Shown here: one piece after another, positions 50,932-60,819 of the stretch | How positions within the stretch are numbered: position 1 is the stretch's first letter | Layout: the number at the start of each line of letters is the position of its first letter | Assembly (NCBI GenBank): GCA_026390075.1 | Contig: JAPLGP010000030.1 | Coordinates: 50,455-114,454, forward strand | DNA length: 64,000 nucleotides | From: Campylobacterales bacterium | Lineage (GTDB): Bacteria; Campylobacterota; Campylobacteria; Campylobacterales; Sulfurimonadaceae | Direction of reading: 5' to 3' | Position numbers and translations under genes: made by a program | The notes under the pieces: model-generated | Told to the model about the DNA's origin: nothing | Database searches by the model: none | The model's input: the letters and a program-made list of their open reading frames with translations, nothing else

Positions 50932-51894
50932 ATGAATAACAAAGTAAACTACTCTTTAGTCGGCTTTTTAGTTCTTTTTGGAGTTACATTGATGCTAGGG
51001 TTTATATACTGGCTTTTGCAACCATCCAACGAACAAGAGACAAAAAAATATACAATATATTTTAATGAGTCTATTTTAGGTCTAAATATCGATGCACCTG
51101 TAAAATATAGAGGTATTGCAGTTGGTAAAGTCTCAAACTTAGGAATCAGCCCTAAAAACTCAGAACAAGTGGAAGTCATCGTTACTATTTTAAAATCAAC
51201 TCCTATAAAAGAAGATACTATCGCAAAACTTACGGCTCAGGGAATTACAGGTCTTAGTTACATCAACCTTGATATGGGCTCTCACGGTGGTGCTGAACTC
51301 AAGGCGAAAGAGGGGGAAAAGTATCCATCCATAAAAAGTGCCCCATCCTTTTTTGAAAATATTGAGTCTTCACTTGGGTCAGTATCTACAAAATTATCCT
51401 CAACTTTGGCGCAAACAGAAAAACTTTTAAATGATGAGAATCAAAAACAGATAACGCTTGTGCTTCAAAGAACCGCAGCTTTTATGGACAAAATGGATAG
51501 AATAATCGATGATGAAACAATCAACCATTTACATGCAAGTGCAAAGAATATAGATAGTGTGAGTAAAGATTTAACGAAAATCACACCAAATATAGATAAA
51601 TTTATAGCCAACAGTATCTCATTTGAAGATAAAATTTCCTCATCACTTGGTTCTATAATGAATAGTTACTTAGGCATCAGAGCTACAATGGATGAAGTAA
51701 AGCGAGCAATTGCAAGTGGCGAATTTAATCTTAAAGAGATTTCGAGTGATGTTGTGCCAACGATAAATAACACGCTTTTAGATACACAACGCTTAATCAT
51801 TAAAGTTGAAGATGTTCTGAATGCTTATGAGAGAAGTCCGGGGGATATTTTGTTTAAGCAAGAAGAAGTTAAAAAAGGTCCAGGAGAGAAGTGA
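50932..51894 (+). CDS. MlaD (MCE) family protein
   Basis: YTIYFNESILGLNIDAPVKYRGIAVGKVSNLGISP, LTAQGITGLSYINLD. Confidence 0.9.
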   Translation: MNNKVNYSLVGFLVLFGVTLMLGFIYWLLQPSNEQETKKYTIYFNESILGLNIDAPVKYRGIAVGKVSNLGISPKNSEQVEVIVTILKSTPIKEDTIAKLTAQGITGLSYINLDMGSHGGAELKAKEGEKYPSIKSAPSFFENIESSLGSVSTKLSSTLAQTEKLLNDENQKQITLVLQRTAAFMDKMDRIIDDETINHLHASAKNIDSVSKDLTKITPNIDKFIANSISFEDKISSSLGSIMNSYLGIRATMDEVKRAIASGEFNLKEISSDVVPTINNTLLDTQRLIIKVEDVLNAYERSPGDILFKQEEVKKGPGEK

Positions 51895-52493
51895 AGATGA
51901 AGATATTTGTTATGATATTTACTATTTTAGTATTGAGCGGATGTGTTGGTGTGCAACCTCCAATGAATGAGTATAGACTCAGTTCCCACATGCCGAGCAA
52001 AAAAGCTACTGTGAAAATTTTTGAAGATAAATCATTAAAAGTAGCGGAAGCCTTTAGTTCCAACACTTTAATGTCTTTGGATATGAATTATGTTCAAGGG
52101 GTAAATAAACAGTTTGCTTTCTCACAAGCAAAATGGGCTACCACGCCAAATCAGGCGATTACAGCGAAGTTACTTGAACTTCTAAGAGATGCAAATCTTT
52201 TTAAAAATATTCAAGTCTCTAAGTCAAGAAGTAAAAATGATTTGATTTTAGAAACAAATATAGAAGATTTTATGCAGTATTTTAGTGAGGATTTTAAAGA
52301 GTCTTACTCGAGTGTTGTACTCACTTTAACGCTTATCGACTCCAATAAAAACAGCGTTATAGCAACAAAAACATTTCGCTCTAAAGTGAATGCAAAAAGT
52401 TTAGATGTAGAAGGTGGAGTTGTTGCTCTTGACGCAGCTCTCTATGAAGTTTTAACGCAAATAAATGAGTGGTTTACTCAGGTAAATAAATGA
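51891..52493 (+). CDS. ABC-type transport auxiliary lipoprotein
   Basis: Lipobox VLSGCVG; downstream of mlaEFD-like genes; TPNQAITAKLLELLRDANLFKNIQVS. Confidence 0.8.
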   Translation: MKMKIFVMIFTILVLSGCVGVQPPMNEYRLSSHMPSKKATVKIFEDKSLKVAEAFSSNTLMSLDMNYVQGVNKQFAFSQAKWATTPNQAITAKLLELLRDANLFKNIQVSKSRSKNDLILETNIEDFMQYFSEDFKESYSSVVLTLTLIDSNKNSVIATKTFRSKVNAKSLDVEGGVVALDAALYEVLTQINEWFTQVNK

Positions 52494-53815
52494 TTTCAGA
52501 GCTGGAATATAAGTCACGAAGAGAGACTTTAGGAACAAAATTATCTAATAATTCTGTCGTTGTTTTGTTTAGTGCAGAACCAAAAACCCGCTCAAATGAT
52601 ACAGCGTTTCCCTACAGACAAAATAGCAATTTTTACTATTTAAGTGGATTTAAAGAGGATAACTCTGCTTTAGTAATTATCAAAACAAAAAAAGGTCTCA
52701 AAACTATTTTGTTTGTACAAAGCAAAGATAAAACGATAGAGCTTTGGAATGGAAAAAGATTAGGAGAAAAAAAAGCTAAAGAGAAATTTTTAGTTGATGA
52801 AGTTCACTCTATAAGTACATTGCAAGAGAAGTTAAAAGAGTTTTTTGTCAGTAAAAAATCTCTCTATTATGATTTTAGTTTGGATTATTCAAAGGTCAAA
52901 ACTCTTAAAAAATATTCTAAGCAGATATTTGCTCATAAAAATATTGCACTTCTCATTGGTGAAATGAGGCTGATTAAATCAAACGCAGAGATAGAGTTGA
53001 TAAAAAAAGCTATGAGCATCACGAAAGAGGCGCATCACGAGGCTATGAAGTTTGATAAAAGAAATAAGTATGAGTATGAACTTCAAGCTAAAATAGAGTA
53101 TGTGTTTAAGTCAAATGGCGCGTATAGCGATGCTTATACATCTATCGTGGCATGTGGAAATGCAGCAAACACACTTCATTATGTGAGCAATAATAAAATG
53201 CTTATAGATAATGAGCTGATTCTCATAGATGCTGGATGCGAATATGAGTACTATGCAAGTGATATTACCAGAACGATTCCCGTCAATGGTACATTTACAA
53301 AACCTCAAAAAGAGCTCTATACTATGGTGCTCGAAGTTCAAAAAAAAATAATTAAGATGATAAAGCCACATGCCAAACGAAGCACTCTTCAAGCAAAAGC
53401 AGAAAAATTACTTACTCTTGGAATGATAAAACTAGGCATTCTCAAAGGCAATTATAAAAAGCTTATCAAAAAAAAGAAACATAAAAAGTATTTTCCACAT
53501 GGCATAGGGCATTGGATGGGCTTGGATGTTCACGATGAAGCACCATACAAATATCATAATGATAAAGAAATACCACTTATGAAGGGTATGGTTTTAACCA
53601 TAGAACCAGCAATTTATTGTGACAAAAATGATAAAAGTATCCCAAAAAAATACCGTGGTATTGGGATACGCATAGAAGATAATATTTTAGTAACATCAAG
53701 CGGTTATGAAAATCTTTCAAAAAGTATTGTTAAAAGCATAAACGAGATAGAGTCTAAAAAAATTAGTTGTAGCTATAACTCCAGCCTGTTAAACTCTTCT
53801 CTTTTGCCTCGCTAA
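52490..53815 (+). CDS. pepP: Xaa-Pro aminopeptidase (M24)
   Basis: FPYRQNSNFYYLSGF, LIDAGCEYEYYASDITRTIPVNG, FPHGIGHWMGLDVHD, MVLTIEPAIY. Confidence 0.93.
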   Translation: MISELEYKSRRETLGTKLSNNSVVVLFSAEPKTRSNDTAFPYRQNSNFYYLSGFKEDNSALVIIKTKKGLKTILFVQSKDKTIELWNGKRLGEKKAKEKFLVDEVHSISTLQEKLKEFFVSKKSLYYDFSLDYSKVKTLKKYSKQIFAHKNIALLIGEMRLIKSNAEIELIKKAMSITKEAHHEAMKFDKRNKYEYELQAKIEYVFKSNGAYSDAYTSIVACGNAANTLHYVSNNKMLIDNELILIDAGCEYEYYASDITRTIPVNGTFTKPQKELYTMVLEVQKKIIKMIKPHAKRSTLQAKAEKLLTLGMIKLGILKGNYKKLIKKKKHKKYFPHGIGHWMGLDVHDEAPYKYHNDKEIPLMKGMVLTIEPAIYCDKNDKSIPKKYRGIGIRIEDNILVTSSGYENLSKSIVKSINEIESKKISCSYNSSLLNSSLLPR

Positions 53816-54191
53816 AGTTATCAGAATCTGCTAAAAAGTCCATAACAAACATTGCGGCATGTGGAATTGAATTTATATCTTGAGGTTTGATTAGAAGCAT
53901 GGGCATTGGTGTATCCTGAGTGCTTTGTGCGAAACCTACTGCCATGATTTGACTCATTAGCTCCGTTGGATTTTTGATAGCATTTTCTTCTAAAAACTTC
54001 TCTAAAACAGCCTTTTGAACCTCTTGTGGCAAAGACTCATCTGTGTTTAGAAAAATTGTAAAATGAATCGGGGTATCCTTGAAATGCTCAGGAGCAGGGG
54101 CGGCCATGATGATATACTCAACATTTTGCAGATGTATTTCTATATCGTTTATCTCTAAATATCTATTTGTTTTTATTGCTTGTGGATTCAT
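53763..54191 (-). CDS. Conserved hypothetical protein
   Basis: 142-aa ORF, 3' end overlaps pepP 3' end by 53 nt. Confidence 0.65.
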   Translation of the reverse strand: MNPQAIKTNRYLEINDIEIHLQNVEYIIMAAPAPEHFKDTPIHFTIFLNTDESLPQEVQKAVLEKFLEENAIKNPTELMSQIMAVGFAQSTQDTPMPMLLIKPQDINSIPHAAMFVMDFLADSDNFSEAKEKSLTGWSYSYN

Positions 54192-54201
54192 TTTTTTCCT
54201 T

Positions 54202-55596
54202 TCATAATTCTACTGAAACACCATATTCCATTTGATGCGCATCTAAGTTTAGCTGAGTTTTAATCTCTTGTGCAAATATATCCATTTTCTCAGTTTCGCC
54301 ATGAATAAGGCAAAGGTGCTCTAAATTTTTCACAGGTCGCATCCACTCTATAAGCTCTTTTTGGTCTGCATGTGCTGAAAAGCCATTGATGGTAAAAACA
54401 TTCGCTTTACAAATAATCTCTTCGCCATAGATTTTTATAAACTTTGCACCATCTATGATGTTGCGTCCAAGTGTTCCTTTGACTTGATAGCCCACAAATA
54501 TTATTGCATTTTTTGGATTCCATAGTCTGTGTTTGAGATGTTGCATGACTCTGCCACCGTTGCACATGCCGCTTCCAGCGATGATAATTGCGCGTTCTTT
54601 GACCTTGTTTATCATCATAGATTGGTCTCTTGTTTGTGTTGTTTGTAGCCATTCAAAAGAAAATGGGTCTTTGATGCTTGACATTATTTCTAACTCATCG
54701 ATAAGATGAATAGGGTATTTGTTATAAAGTTTTGTTGTTTTTACAGCAAGAGGACTATCAAGAAAGATTTTGCATTTTGGTAGTTTTTTTTCGTCAAACA
54801 TCTGATGCAGTAACCATAAAATCTCTTGCGTACGCTCGAGGGCAAAAGAGGGGATTATGATATTTCCATCATTTTCAATCGTTTGTATAACAGCGTTTTT
54901 AAACTCTTCTACACTCTCCATTAGAGGCTTATGCTGACGGTCGCCATAAGTGGATTCTATAAAGAGTGACTGAGCTTTATATATCTTATCGGGTGCGGTA
55001 ATGATGAGTCGTTTAGGACTTCCAATATCGCCTGAAAATACAACGCGTTTTTGTTTGTTTTCTTCATTATAGTCAAGCATAACAAAAGCACTTCCCATGA
55101 TATGACCTGCATTTGCTAAAGTGACTACGATATGCTGTGGTAGTTTTTTTTCTTCAAAATAATCAAGCGTAATCCACTTTTTATAAAAAACATCCTTTAC
55201 ATTTGCCTCAGAGTAGAGCGGCTCTGTTATGCTCTCCTCTTCGCCTCGTCTTCTTGCTTTTCTTTTTAGAGTTTTATACTCTTCTTTTAAAATTGCGGCA
55301 CTGTCAAGAAGCATGATTCTTGCAATATCTTTTGTTGCTTTTGTAGCGATAATTTTGCCAGTAAACCCCTCTTTTACGAGTTTTGGAACTCTCCCGATAT
55401 GGTCAAGATGGGCATGTGTTAAAATAAGATAATCAATTTCACGAGGATCAAATCCGAATGCATCATAATTCATGTGACCTACGCCATCTCCTTGAAACAT
55501 GCCACAATCTATAAGAATTTTAATCGACTTTATTTTTACAAGATGGCATGAACCAGTGACGGTTTGTGCTGCTCCATAGGATGTTACTTTTATCAT
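54202..55596 (-). CDS. MBL-fold beta-CASP RNA nuclease
   Basis: LILTHAHLDHIGRVPKL, FSGDIGSPKRLI, SGMCNGGRVMQHLKHRL, FSAHADQKELIEWM. Confidence 0.93.
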   Translation of the reverse strand: MIKVTSYGAAQTVTGSCHLVKIKSIKILIDCGMFQGDGVGHMNYDAFGFDPREIDYLILTHAHLDHIGRVPKLVKEGFTGKIIATKATKDIARIMLLDSAAILKEEYKTLKRKARRRGEEESITEPLYSEANVKDVFYKKWITLDYFEEKKLPQHIVVTLANAGHIMGSAFVMLDYNEENKQKRVVFSGDIGSPKRLIITAPDKIYKAQSLFIESTYGDRQHKPLMESVEEFKNAVIQTIENDGNIIIPSFALERTQEILWLLHQMFDEKKLPKCKIFLDSPLAVKTTKLYNKYPIHLIDELEIMSSIKDPFSFEWLQTTQTRDQSMMINKVKERAIIIAGSGMCNGGRVMQHLKHRLWNPKNAIIFVGYQVKGTLGRNIIDGAKFIKIYGEEIICKANVFTINGFSAHADQKELIEWMRPVKNLEHLCLIHGETEKMDIFAQEIKTQLNLDAHQMEYGVSVEL

Positions 55597-57428
55597 TTTA
55601 TCTCCATTTCGTTAGCTGTTTTTGGTACTTCTTTGATATGAATATCCATTTGTGCAAATGGAATGCTGATATTATGTTTATAAAGAGCGTTGTATATTAA
55701 AACGAGAAAATCAGATTTTGCAGCATTTGGACGGTCTCTATTATTTCCTTCTACCCAAACGAGCAACTCAAAATTGACCGTGCTTTGAGCCATTTCAACC
55801 ATCCAAACCTCAGGTTTTTTTTCATCATTGTCTTTTATGTAAGCTAAATCACTCTTTTGTAATTCATCCAGTATAACATCCATAAGAAATTCTATTTTTG
55901 TGCCATACGCAACACCAAAAGGTATATGCACGCGTCTTGACATATCTTCTAGCGTCCAGTTTATAACATTGTTTTGAATAAAAGAGGAGTTGGGAACGAC
56001 AATGTCAATGTTGTCGAAAGTTTTTATGGTTGTTGAACGGATACGCATGTCAGTTACTCTTCCACGCGAAGTTGCACTAAGTTCTATCACATCTCCGATA
56101 CGAATCGTTCTCTCAAACATTAAAATAACACCCGCAATAAAGTTTGAAACAACAGTTTGAAGACCAAAACCTATCCCGATAGAGAGCGCTCCAGCAATCA
56201 ATGACATAGAGGACATGTCAATTCCAATGCTGCTGATAGAGATGATAAAAGCTAGGATAACAATGAAATAGTAACCAATATTTGTAGCGAGTCGAACAGA
56301 CATCTGACTTGCATTTGGCCATCTTCTTGCTGTGTTTATTATCCATTTTTTGTAAAACATACCCGTAATAAAACCAAAAATGATGAGCGTTAAGGCTTTT
56401 ATGAGGCTAAGCAGAGATATTGGATGTTCATTAAATACAAAAATGGATGATGTGATAGAGTTGATTATTGTATTAAATATCTCTTTCACTTCGTGAAGTG
56501 TAGCTCCAAAGAAAAGTTTTGTCATGCCAAATGCCTCTTTTGAGAGGTCTCTGAGTGTTGTAATTTGCTCGGTATAAATTGGTTTTATCTCAGGAGAAAG
56601 TCCTAAAGTGAACTCTTCTATCTCAAGGAGGAGTTTGAAATAGTCTTGATTATTTTCATTTTGTATGAGACAAATCGACTGTTTGGTTTTTAAGCTTATG
56701 ATTTGAGTGAGTGTTTTTTGGTACTCATCTTGAGCTGTTTTTGCCTTTAAAATAATTTTTTCTTTCGTATCGCTCTCTGTGATTGTGGCATTCTCAAGAC
56801 TGATTTGTAAGGCAATTTTTTCTTGAGCCATCTCTTTTAATTTTTCATCATAAGAGAGCAGAGTTGCTGATATATTTGTCAGTTTGTCGCATTGTAAATG
56901 AGAAAGAGCGACTAGCAACTGCTTCAATACCTCTTGCTCATGCTTTTGTAAAAGTTCCATTTTACTTTCAATATTTTTTTGCAAAAGTTTATTGTAAGCA
57001 AATTGGAGTTGAAGTGAGAGAAGTTTTTCTTTATCTGCTTCGATAATATTAACGATTTTTTCTTTGATAAAGGCTAGTTTTGCTTGGATGTTTGAGAGCA
57101 TTTTTTGATGCTCTTTGAGGGCATAACGCAAAGATGCAACAGCATTAATAGCATCATAGTAGTTTTGTAAAGTAATGCTATCGCCCGAGATTTTAGCTAA
57201 ATCATAACTGTCAATTTGAATATTTTGTGAGGCAGCACTCCGAACTCTGGAGAGTTGAAGTCGCTCATCTGTAAGTAGTTCTGGTGAGCGTTTATGTAAA
57301 GTACTTTCAATCTGTTTTTGAATTTCTTTGTAATAAACTTCTTTATTAGTTCCCTCAAAAAGTTTTTCATCAATATCCGCAGAAAATGCTAAAGTGCTTA
57401 AGAGTAATATAAAAATGAAAAATTTCAT
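55593..57428 (-). CDS. MscS-family mechanosensitive ion channel with long periplasmic coiled-coil domain
   Basis: AGALSIGIGFGLQTVVSNFIAGVILMFERTIRIGDVIEL, TFDNIDIVVPNSSFIQNNVINWT. Confidence 0.92.
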   Translation of the reverse strand: MKFFIFILLLSTLAFSADIDEKLFEGTNKEVYYKEIQKQIESTLHKRSPELLTDERLQLSRVRSAASQNIQIDSYDLAKISGDSITLQNYYDAINAVASLRYALKEHQKMLSNIQAKLAFIKEKIVNIIEADKEKLLSLQLQFAYNKLLQKNIESKMELLQKHEQEVLKQLLVALSHLQCDKLTNISATLLSYDEKLKEMAQEKIALQISLENATITESDTKEKIILKAKTAQDEYQKTLTQIISLKTKQSICLIQNENNQDYFKLLLEIEEFTLGLSPEIKPIYTEQITTLRDLSKEAFGMTKLFFGATLHEVKEIFNTIINSITSSIFVFNEHPISLLSLIKALTLIIFGFITGMFYKKWIINTARRWPNASQMSVRLATNIGYYFIVILAFIISISSIGIDMSSMSLIAGALSIGIGFGLQTVVSNFIAGVILMFERTIRIGDVIELSATSRGRVTDMRIRSTTIKTFDNIDIVVPNSSFIQNNVINWTLEDMSRRVHIPFGVAYGTKIEFLMDVILDELQKSDLAYIKDNDEKKPEVWMVEMAQSTVNFELLVWVEGNNRDRPNAAKSDFLVLIYNALYKHNISIPFAQMDIHIKEVPKTANEMEIK

Positions 57429-57610
57429 AAAATTCCTTACGAAAAGAGTGTTATTTTTGTTTATATTAGCATAAATAGTGTTTGAATTTGTAAAAAATGC
57501 TAAAGACTTGGCATGTGGAAGTGATAATTTTCTGATGAGATTAAAATCTCTTCAGAAAAATTGTTGGCATTTCGAGGGCATTTGTCACTTTGTTCGAGCA
57601 TTTGGGGAAA

Positions 57611-57886
57611 CTACAATGACTCTTCCTTTTGTTTTTCTAACTCTTGTTGCTGTTTTGACATCTCTAGTCGTATTTCATCCATGGCATGTGGAGAAACATT
57701 GTCGTCTTTGCTCCATTTTACTTCATCGATTTGCCCGCCATACACAGCACCAAATTCTTCTACTTTTTGAGCATATTCATCCATTGTCTGGCAAGTTGCA
57801 ACTTTTTGAGATAGAGTGTCAAGTAGTTCTATAAACCACTCTCCATTTTCATCTACTTTTATGCAAGATTCAAAGATTACAGACAT
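57611..57886 (-). CDS. Hypothetical protein adjacent to napD-like gene
   Basis: 91-aa ORF immediately downstream of the napD-like gene. Confidence 0.6.
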   Translation of the reverse strand: MSVIFESCIKVDENGEWFIELLDTLSQKVATCQTMDEYAQKVEEFGAVYGGQIDEVKWSKDDNVSPHAMDEIRLEMSKQQQELEKQKEESL

Positions 57887-58276
57887 CTATCTTTTGCCTG
57901 TATTATCAAATGTTCTAGCAAAGCCTTCTAAATCTTTTTTCTTTAAGTCACCGTTGTAAACGATATCTCTTGCTTTGATTGAGTGATCATTGAGCATTTT
58001 TGGAACAACATCTGCATTGTTAATAACTTCCATATGCGCATCAAGTTCATCTTCACTATATGCCATTTGCATATCGGCAGCTACGACATGTGGAATTGCC
58101 TCTATAATTCTTAGTTTTTCCAGCTCCTCCGATACTCCATTGCCCTCTATAGTGATGATTATTCTGCCTTTTTCATCGTGTATGTGATAATCACAAGTCT
58201 CACAATCTTTTAAGCTCTGAACAACTTCATTTAAATACTTTGGTACTGTTTGAACTACTATGCTTGATACATTCAT
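57887..58276 (-). CDS. napD: Periplasmic nitrate reductase chaperone NapD-like
   Basis: MNVSSIVVQTVPKYLNEVVQSLKDCETCDYHIHDEKGRIIITIEG; end of nap cluster. Confidence 0.82.
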   Translation of the reverse strand: MNVSSIVVQTVPKYLNEVVQSLKDCETCDYHIHDEKGRIIITIEGNGVSEELEKLRIIEAIPHVVAADMQMAYSEDELDAHMEVINNADVVPKMLNDHSIKARDIVYNGDLKKKDLEGFARTFDNTGKR

Positions 58277-58287
58277 TTTCTTACTCC

Positions 58288-58737
58288 TTAATTTGATTCA
58301 TAAATTATTTTTCGTCTCTTTTCGCCGTTATCTTTTCTCATTTTATCATATAATTTTTGATGTTCTAATTTTTCTTCATAACTCACAGGAGTTCTTAGTG
58401 ATTTGTACTCAATTAACTCACCATCTTTATATACACTAGAAACCATTGCCCTAACCCAGTAAAAACCTCCGTCTTTACGAATATTTTTTACAATACCACT
58501 CCACTGTTTTTTATTTTCAATAGTTTGCCACAAATCTTTAAATACAGAGCTTGGCATATCAGGATGCCTTACAATATTATGGGGTTTACCTATGAGTTCA
58601 CCTGTCTCATATCCGCTTATTTCACAAAATGTCTCATTTGCATAAGTAATAATCCCCTCCAAATCTGTTCTAGAGATGATTAACTCATGCTCTGGGACTA
58701 TGGTTTCTATTAAAAATTCAGATTCATTATACTGCAT
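58288..58737 (-). CDS. PAS-domain protein (Aer-like)
   Basis: LIISRTDLEGIITYANETFCEISGYETGELIGKPHNIVRHPDMPSSVFKDLWQTI. Confidence 0.92.
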   Translation of the reverse strand: MQYNESEFLIETIVPEHELIISRTDLEGIITYANETFCEISGYETGELIGKPHNIVRHPDMPSSVFKDLWQTIENKKQWSGIVKNIRKDGGFYWVRAMVSSVYKDGELIEYKSLRTPVSYEEKLEHQKLYDKMRKDNGEKRRKIIYESN

Positions 58738-58746
58738 ATTTAACCT

Positions 58747-59697
58747 CTATTTTATTTTATATATATTGATTTTACTATCGTCACTCGATACTAAAAACTC
58801 ATTCTCATTTATGAACAGTATATTTGAGAGAGTCATTTTATTACCGCCAAATATTCCCATCTCACTTTTAGACTTTGTATCAAAAATGGCAACATTATTA
58901 TTTTCATCACTAGAATACCCCACATATTTTGCACTTGCTGAGAGACCTACGCTATAAATTAAAAATGTTGCTGTTTTAAAGTAAGATTCTCCTGATACAG
59001 CATTGTAAACTACAACTTTTCTATCTTGTCCAGCTGTTGCAATAACTCCGTTTTTGTAATCAACTTGAAAAACATTATCAAGATTTCGTTCACCAAAAAT
59101 CCTTATAAGAGAGCCATCTACTGTATTATACAGTTTCAAATTGCCACTCTCATCAGCAACTACAACTTGGGTTTTTGTCTCATTGAGTGCAAAATTTGAA
59201 AATTTAGATTGTGAAATCTGAATTTTCCAGTTTTCTCTTTTATTTTTTATGTCATAAGAGATTAATTCATTACTTAAAAGTGCCAAAAGTATAGTGTTTT
59301 CGTTTAAAAATTTTGCTTTTGCAATATAAAGTTTTTTTGTATATGGAATGATTAATTCCATTGTATCTGCCATGTGGATATGAACTCTTCTAAAGCCCTG
59401 TTCTGCTTGAGAGAGCAGTAAAATTTTATCTTTTATAACATCAACAGAGTAAACTTTTGAGTCAATAACATCTCCAAGAAAGTTAGTTATCTTCTCTACT
59501 TCTATTTTCCCAATACTATCTTTTGTCTTCATATCAAAAATATTAACACAACCAGCATTGGTTGCGCTGTATAACTTATCATCGTGAAGAACCAAATCAA
59601 CAACACCGCCACATGATTGCAGTTGCACAAAAGGTAGTTCTATTTTCGCTCCAAACAAAGAGGTAAGAAGAATAAGCGCTAGTATAAGTTTTGTCAT
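58747..59697 (-). CDS. napL: NapL-like WD40/beta-propeller protein
   Basis: Repeated propeller-like blades, signal peptide MTKLILALILLTSLFGAKIELP, position in nap cluster. Confidence 0.8.
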   Translation of the reverse strand: MTKLILALILLTSLFGAKIELPFVQLQSCGGVVDLVLHDDKLYSATNAGCVNIFDMKTKDSIGKIEVEKITNFLGDVIDSKVYSVDVIKDKILLLSQAEQGFRRVHIHMADTMELIIPYTKKLYIAKAKFLNENTILLALLSNELISYDIKNKRENWKIQISQSKFSNFALNETKTQVVVADESGNLKLYNTVDGSLIRIFGERNLDNVFQVDYKNGVIATAGQDRKVVVYNAVSGESYFKTATFLIYSVGLSASAKYVGYSSDENNNVAIFDTKSKSEMGIFGGNKMTLSNILFINENEFLVSSDDSKINIYKIK

Positions 59698-60182
59698 CAA
59701 TTTACCTTTATATCGATTGCCAAAGTTGGACATCTGCTTATGCAAAATCCACATGCCGTACATATGTTCGTATCTATACTTGGCATAAACATCGCTTTAA
59801 AACTTATTGCATCTTCTAAACATGGGTCTTTACATGAAAAACACATAACACCCGACCAACTAAGGCAAGTGGTTTCATTGATACTTACATCTGCGTTCAT
59901 AACCTTTTTATCTTTTACATTTAAAACGCCAAACCCACATGCCAATGCACATGCATCACAGTAGGTGCATCCGCCTTTTGACAAATTAAGAGATGGAGTT
60001 TTATCACTATTGATAACAATAATTTGCTCTTGGCACAAAGTGGCACATCTGCCATCGCATTTTTGGCACTCTGTATCAAACGCATGAATATCATTGAAAT
60101 AAGGTGGTCTTAAATAGCTCTCTTGCTCTACTTTTGGTTTGAGTTGCGAAGAGAGAAAGCTAAAAAGCTCTCTTCTTTGCAT
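59697..60182 (-). CDS. napF: NapF-like ferredoxin
   Basis: RRELFSFLSSQLKPK; several CxxCxxC clusters incl. CTACGFCISRCPTLAI. Confidence 0.88.
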   Translation of the reverse strand: MQRRELFSFLSSQLKPKVEQESYLRPPYFNDIHAFDTECQKCDGRCATLCQEQIIVINSDKTPSLNLSKGGCTYCDACALACGFGVLNVKDKKVMNADVSINETTCLSWSGVMCFSCKDPCLEDAISFKAMFMPSIDTNICTACGFCISRCPTLAIDIKVN

Positions 60183-60185
60183 TAA

Positions 60186-60818
60186 CTATTTGCCTTCAAC
60201 AGTGTTGAGACCTTCAGTCATTTTAGCACCATTCCAGCTTGATCTGTTCGCACCATCTTTGCTTGTATAGACAGGTTTAAAGTTATTTTCAACTGCTAAA
60301 CCTTCTGACTGTGGAGCATGACATTGCGTACAATTAAATCTTGTACCTGAGAGTTTGTCCCCATTTGATTTAATAGAAATAGCATTGCCTTTACTACTAG
60401 CAGCAGGATCAACAACTTCTCCATTGTTCATCAACTTTCCATCTTTAGAAAGAGCAACCGCCGGTCTAAAAGTTGTGAAGTGTGAAGCTGGTACAGGTGT
60501 CGCACCAACAGAAACAGCAACTTCTGGCATGTGGCAACTTACACATTGATTGTTGTCTCTTGTAATTGGAGTCATACCTTCTGTATCATGTGGAATCATA
60601 GGTGGAGCATCTTGGAATGCTCTTTGTATCTTATGTCCACTTCCTGCCGCACCAGTACCATATTTTGTTGCATCACCATGTGTTGCATTACTTTCTACAT
60701 AAAGATTAGTCTTTCTAAGCCCAAGTGACTCTTCACTTACACTTTTTGCTGTACTACAGCCAACAGTTAGCAGTGCTGCAGTAGCTAAACCAATTGTAAT
60801 TTTACTTATTATCTTCAT
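60186..60818 (-). CDS. napB: Periplasmic nitrate reductase cytochrome subunit NapB
   Basis: QCVSCHMPEVA and FNCTQCHAPQSEG haem motifs, PPMIPHDTEGMTPITRDNNQC. Confidence 0.94.
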   Translation of the reverse strand: MKIISKITIGLATAALLTVGCSTAKSVSEESLGLRKTNLYVESNATHGDATKYGTGAAGSGHKIQRAFQDAPPMIPHDTEGMTPITRDNNQCVSCHMPEVAVSVGATPVPASHFTTFRPAVALSKDGKLMNNGEVVDPAASSKGNAISIKSNGDKLSGTRFNCTQCHAPQSEGLAVENNFKPVYTSKDGANRSSWNGAKMTEGLNTVEGK

Positions 60819-60819
60819 C

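Noticed and set aside
57478-57834. 118-aa + strand ORF upstream of/over the napD-adjacent hypothetical
   Set aside because: Overlaps the minus-strand ORF in the nap operon direction and contains copies of the iterated motif in a non-protein-like context.
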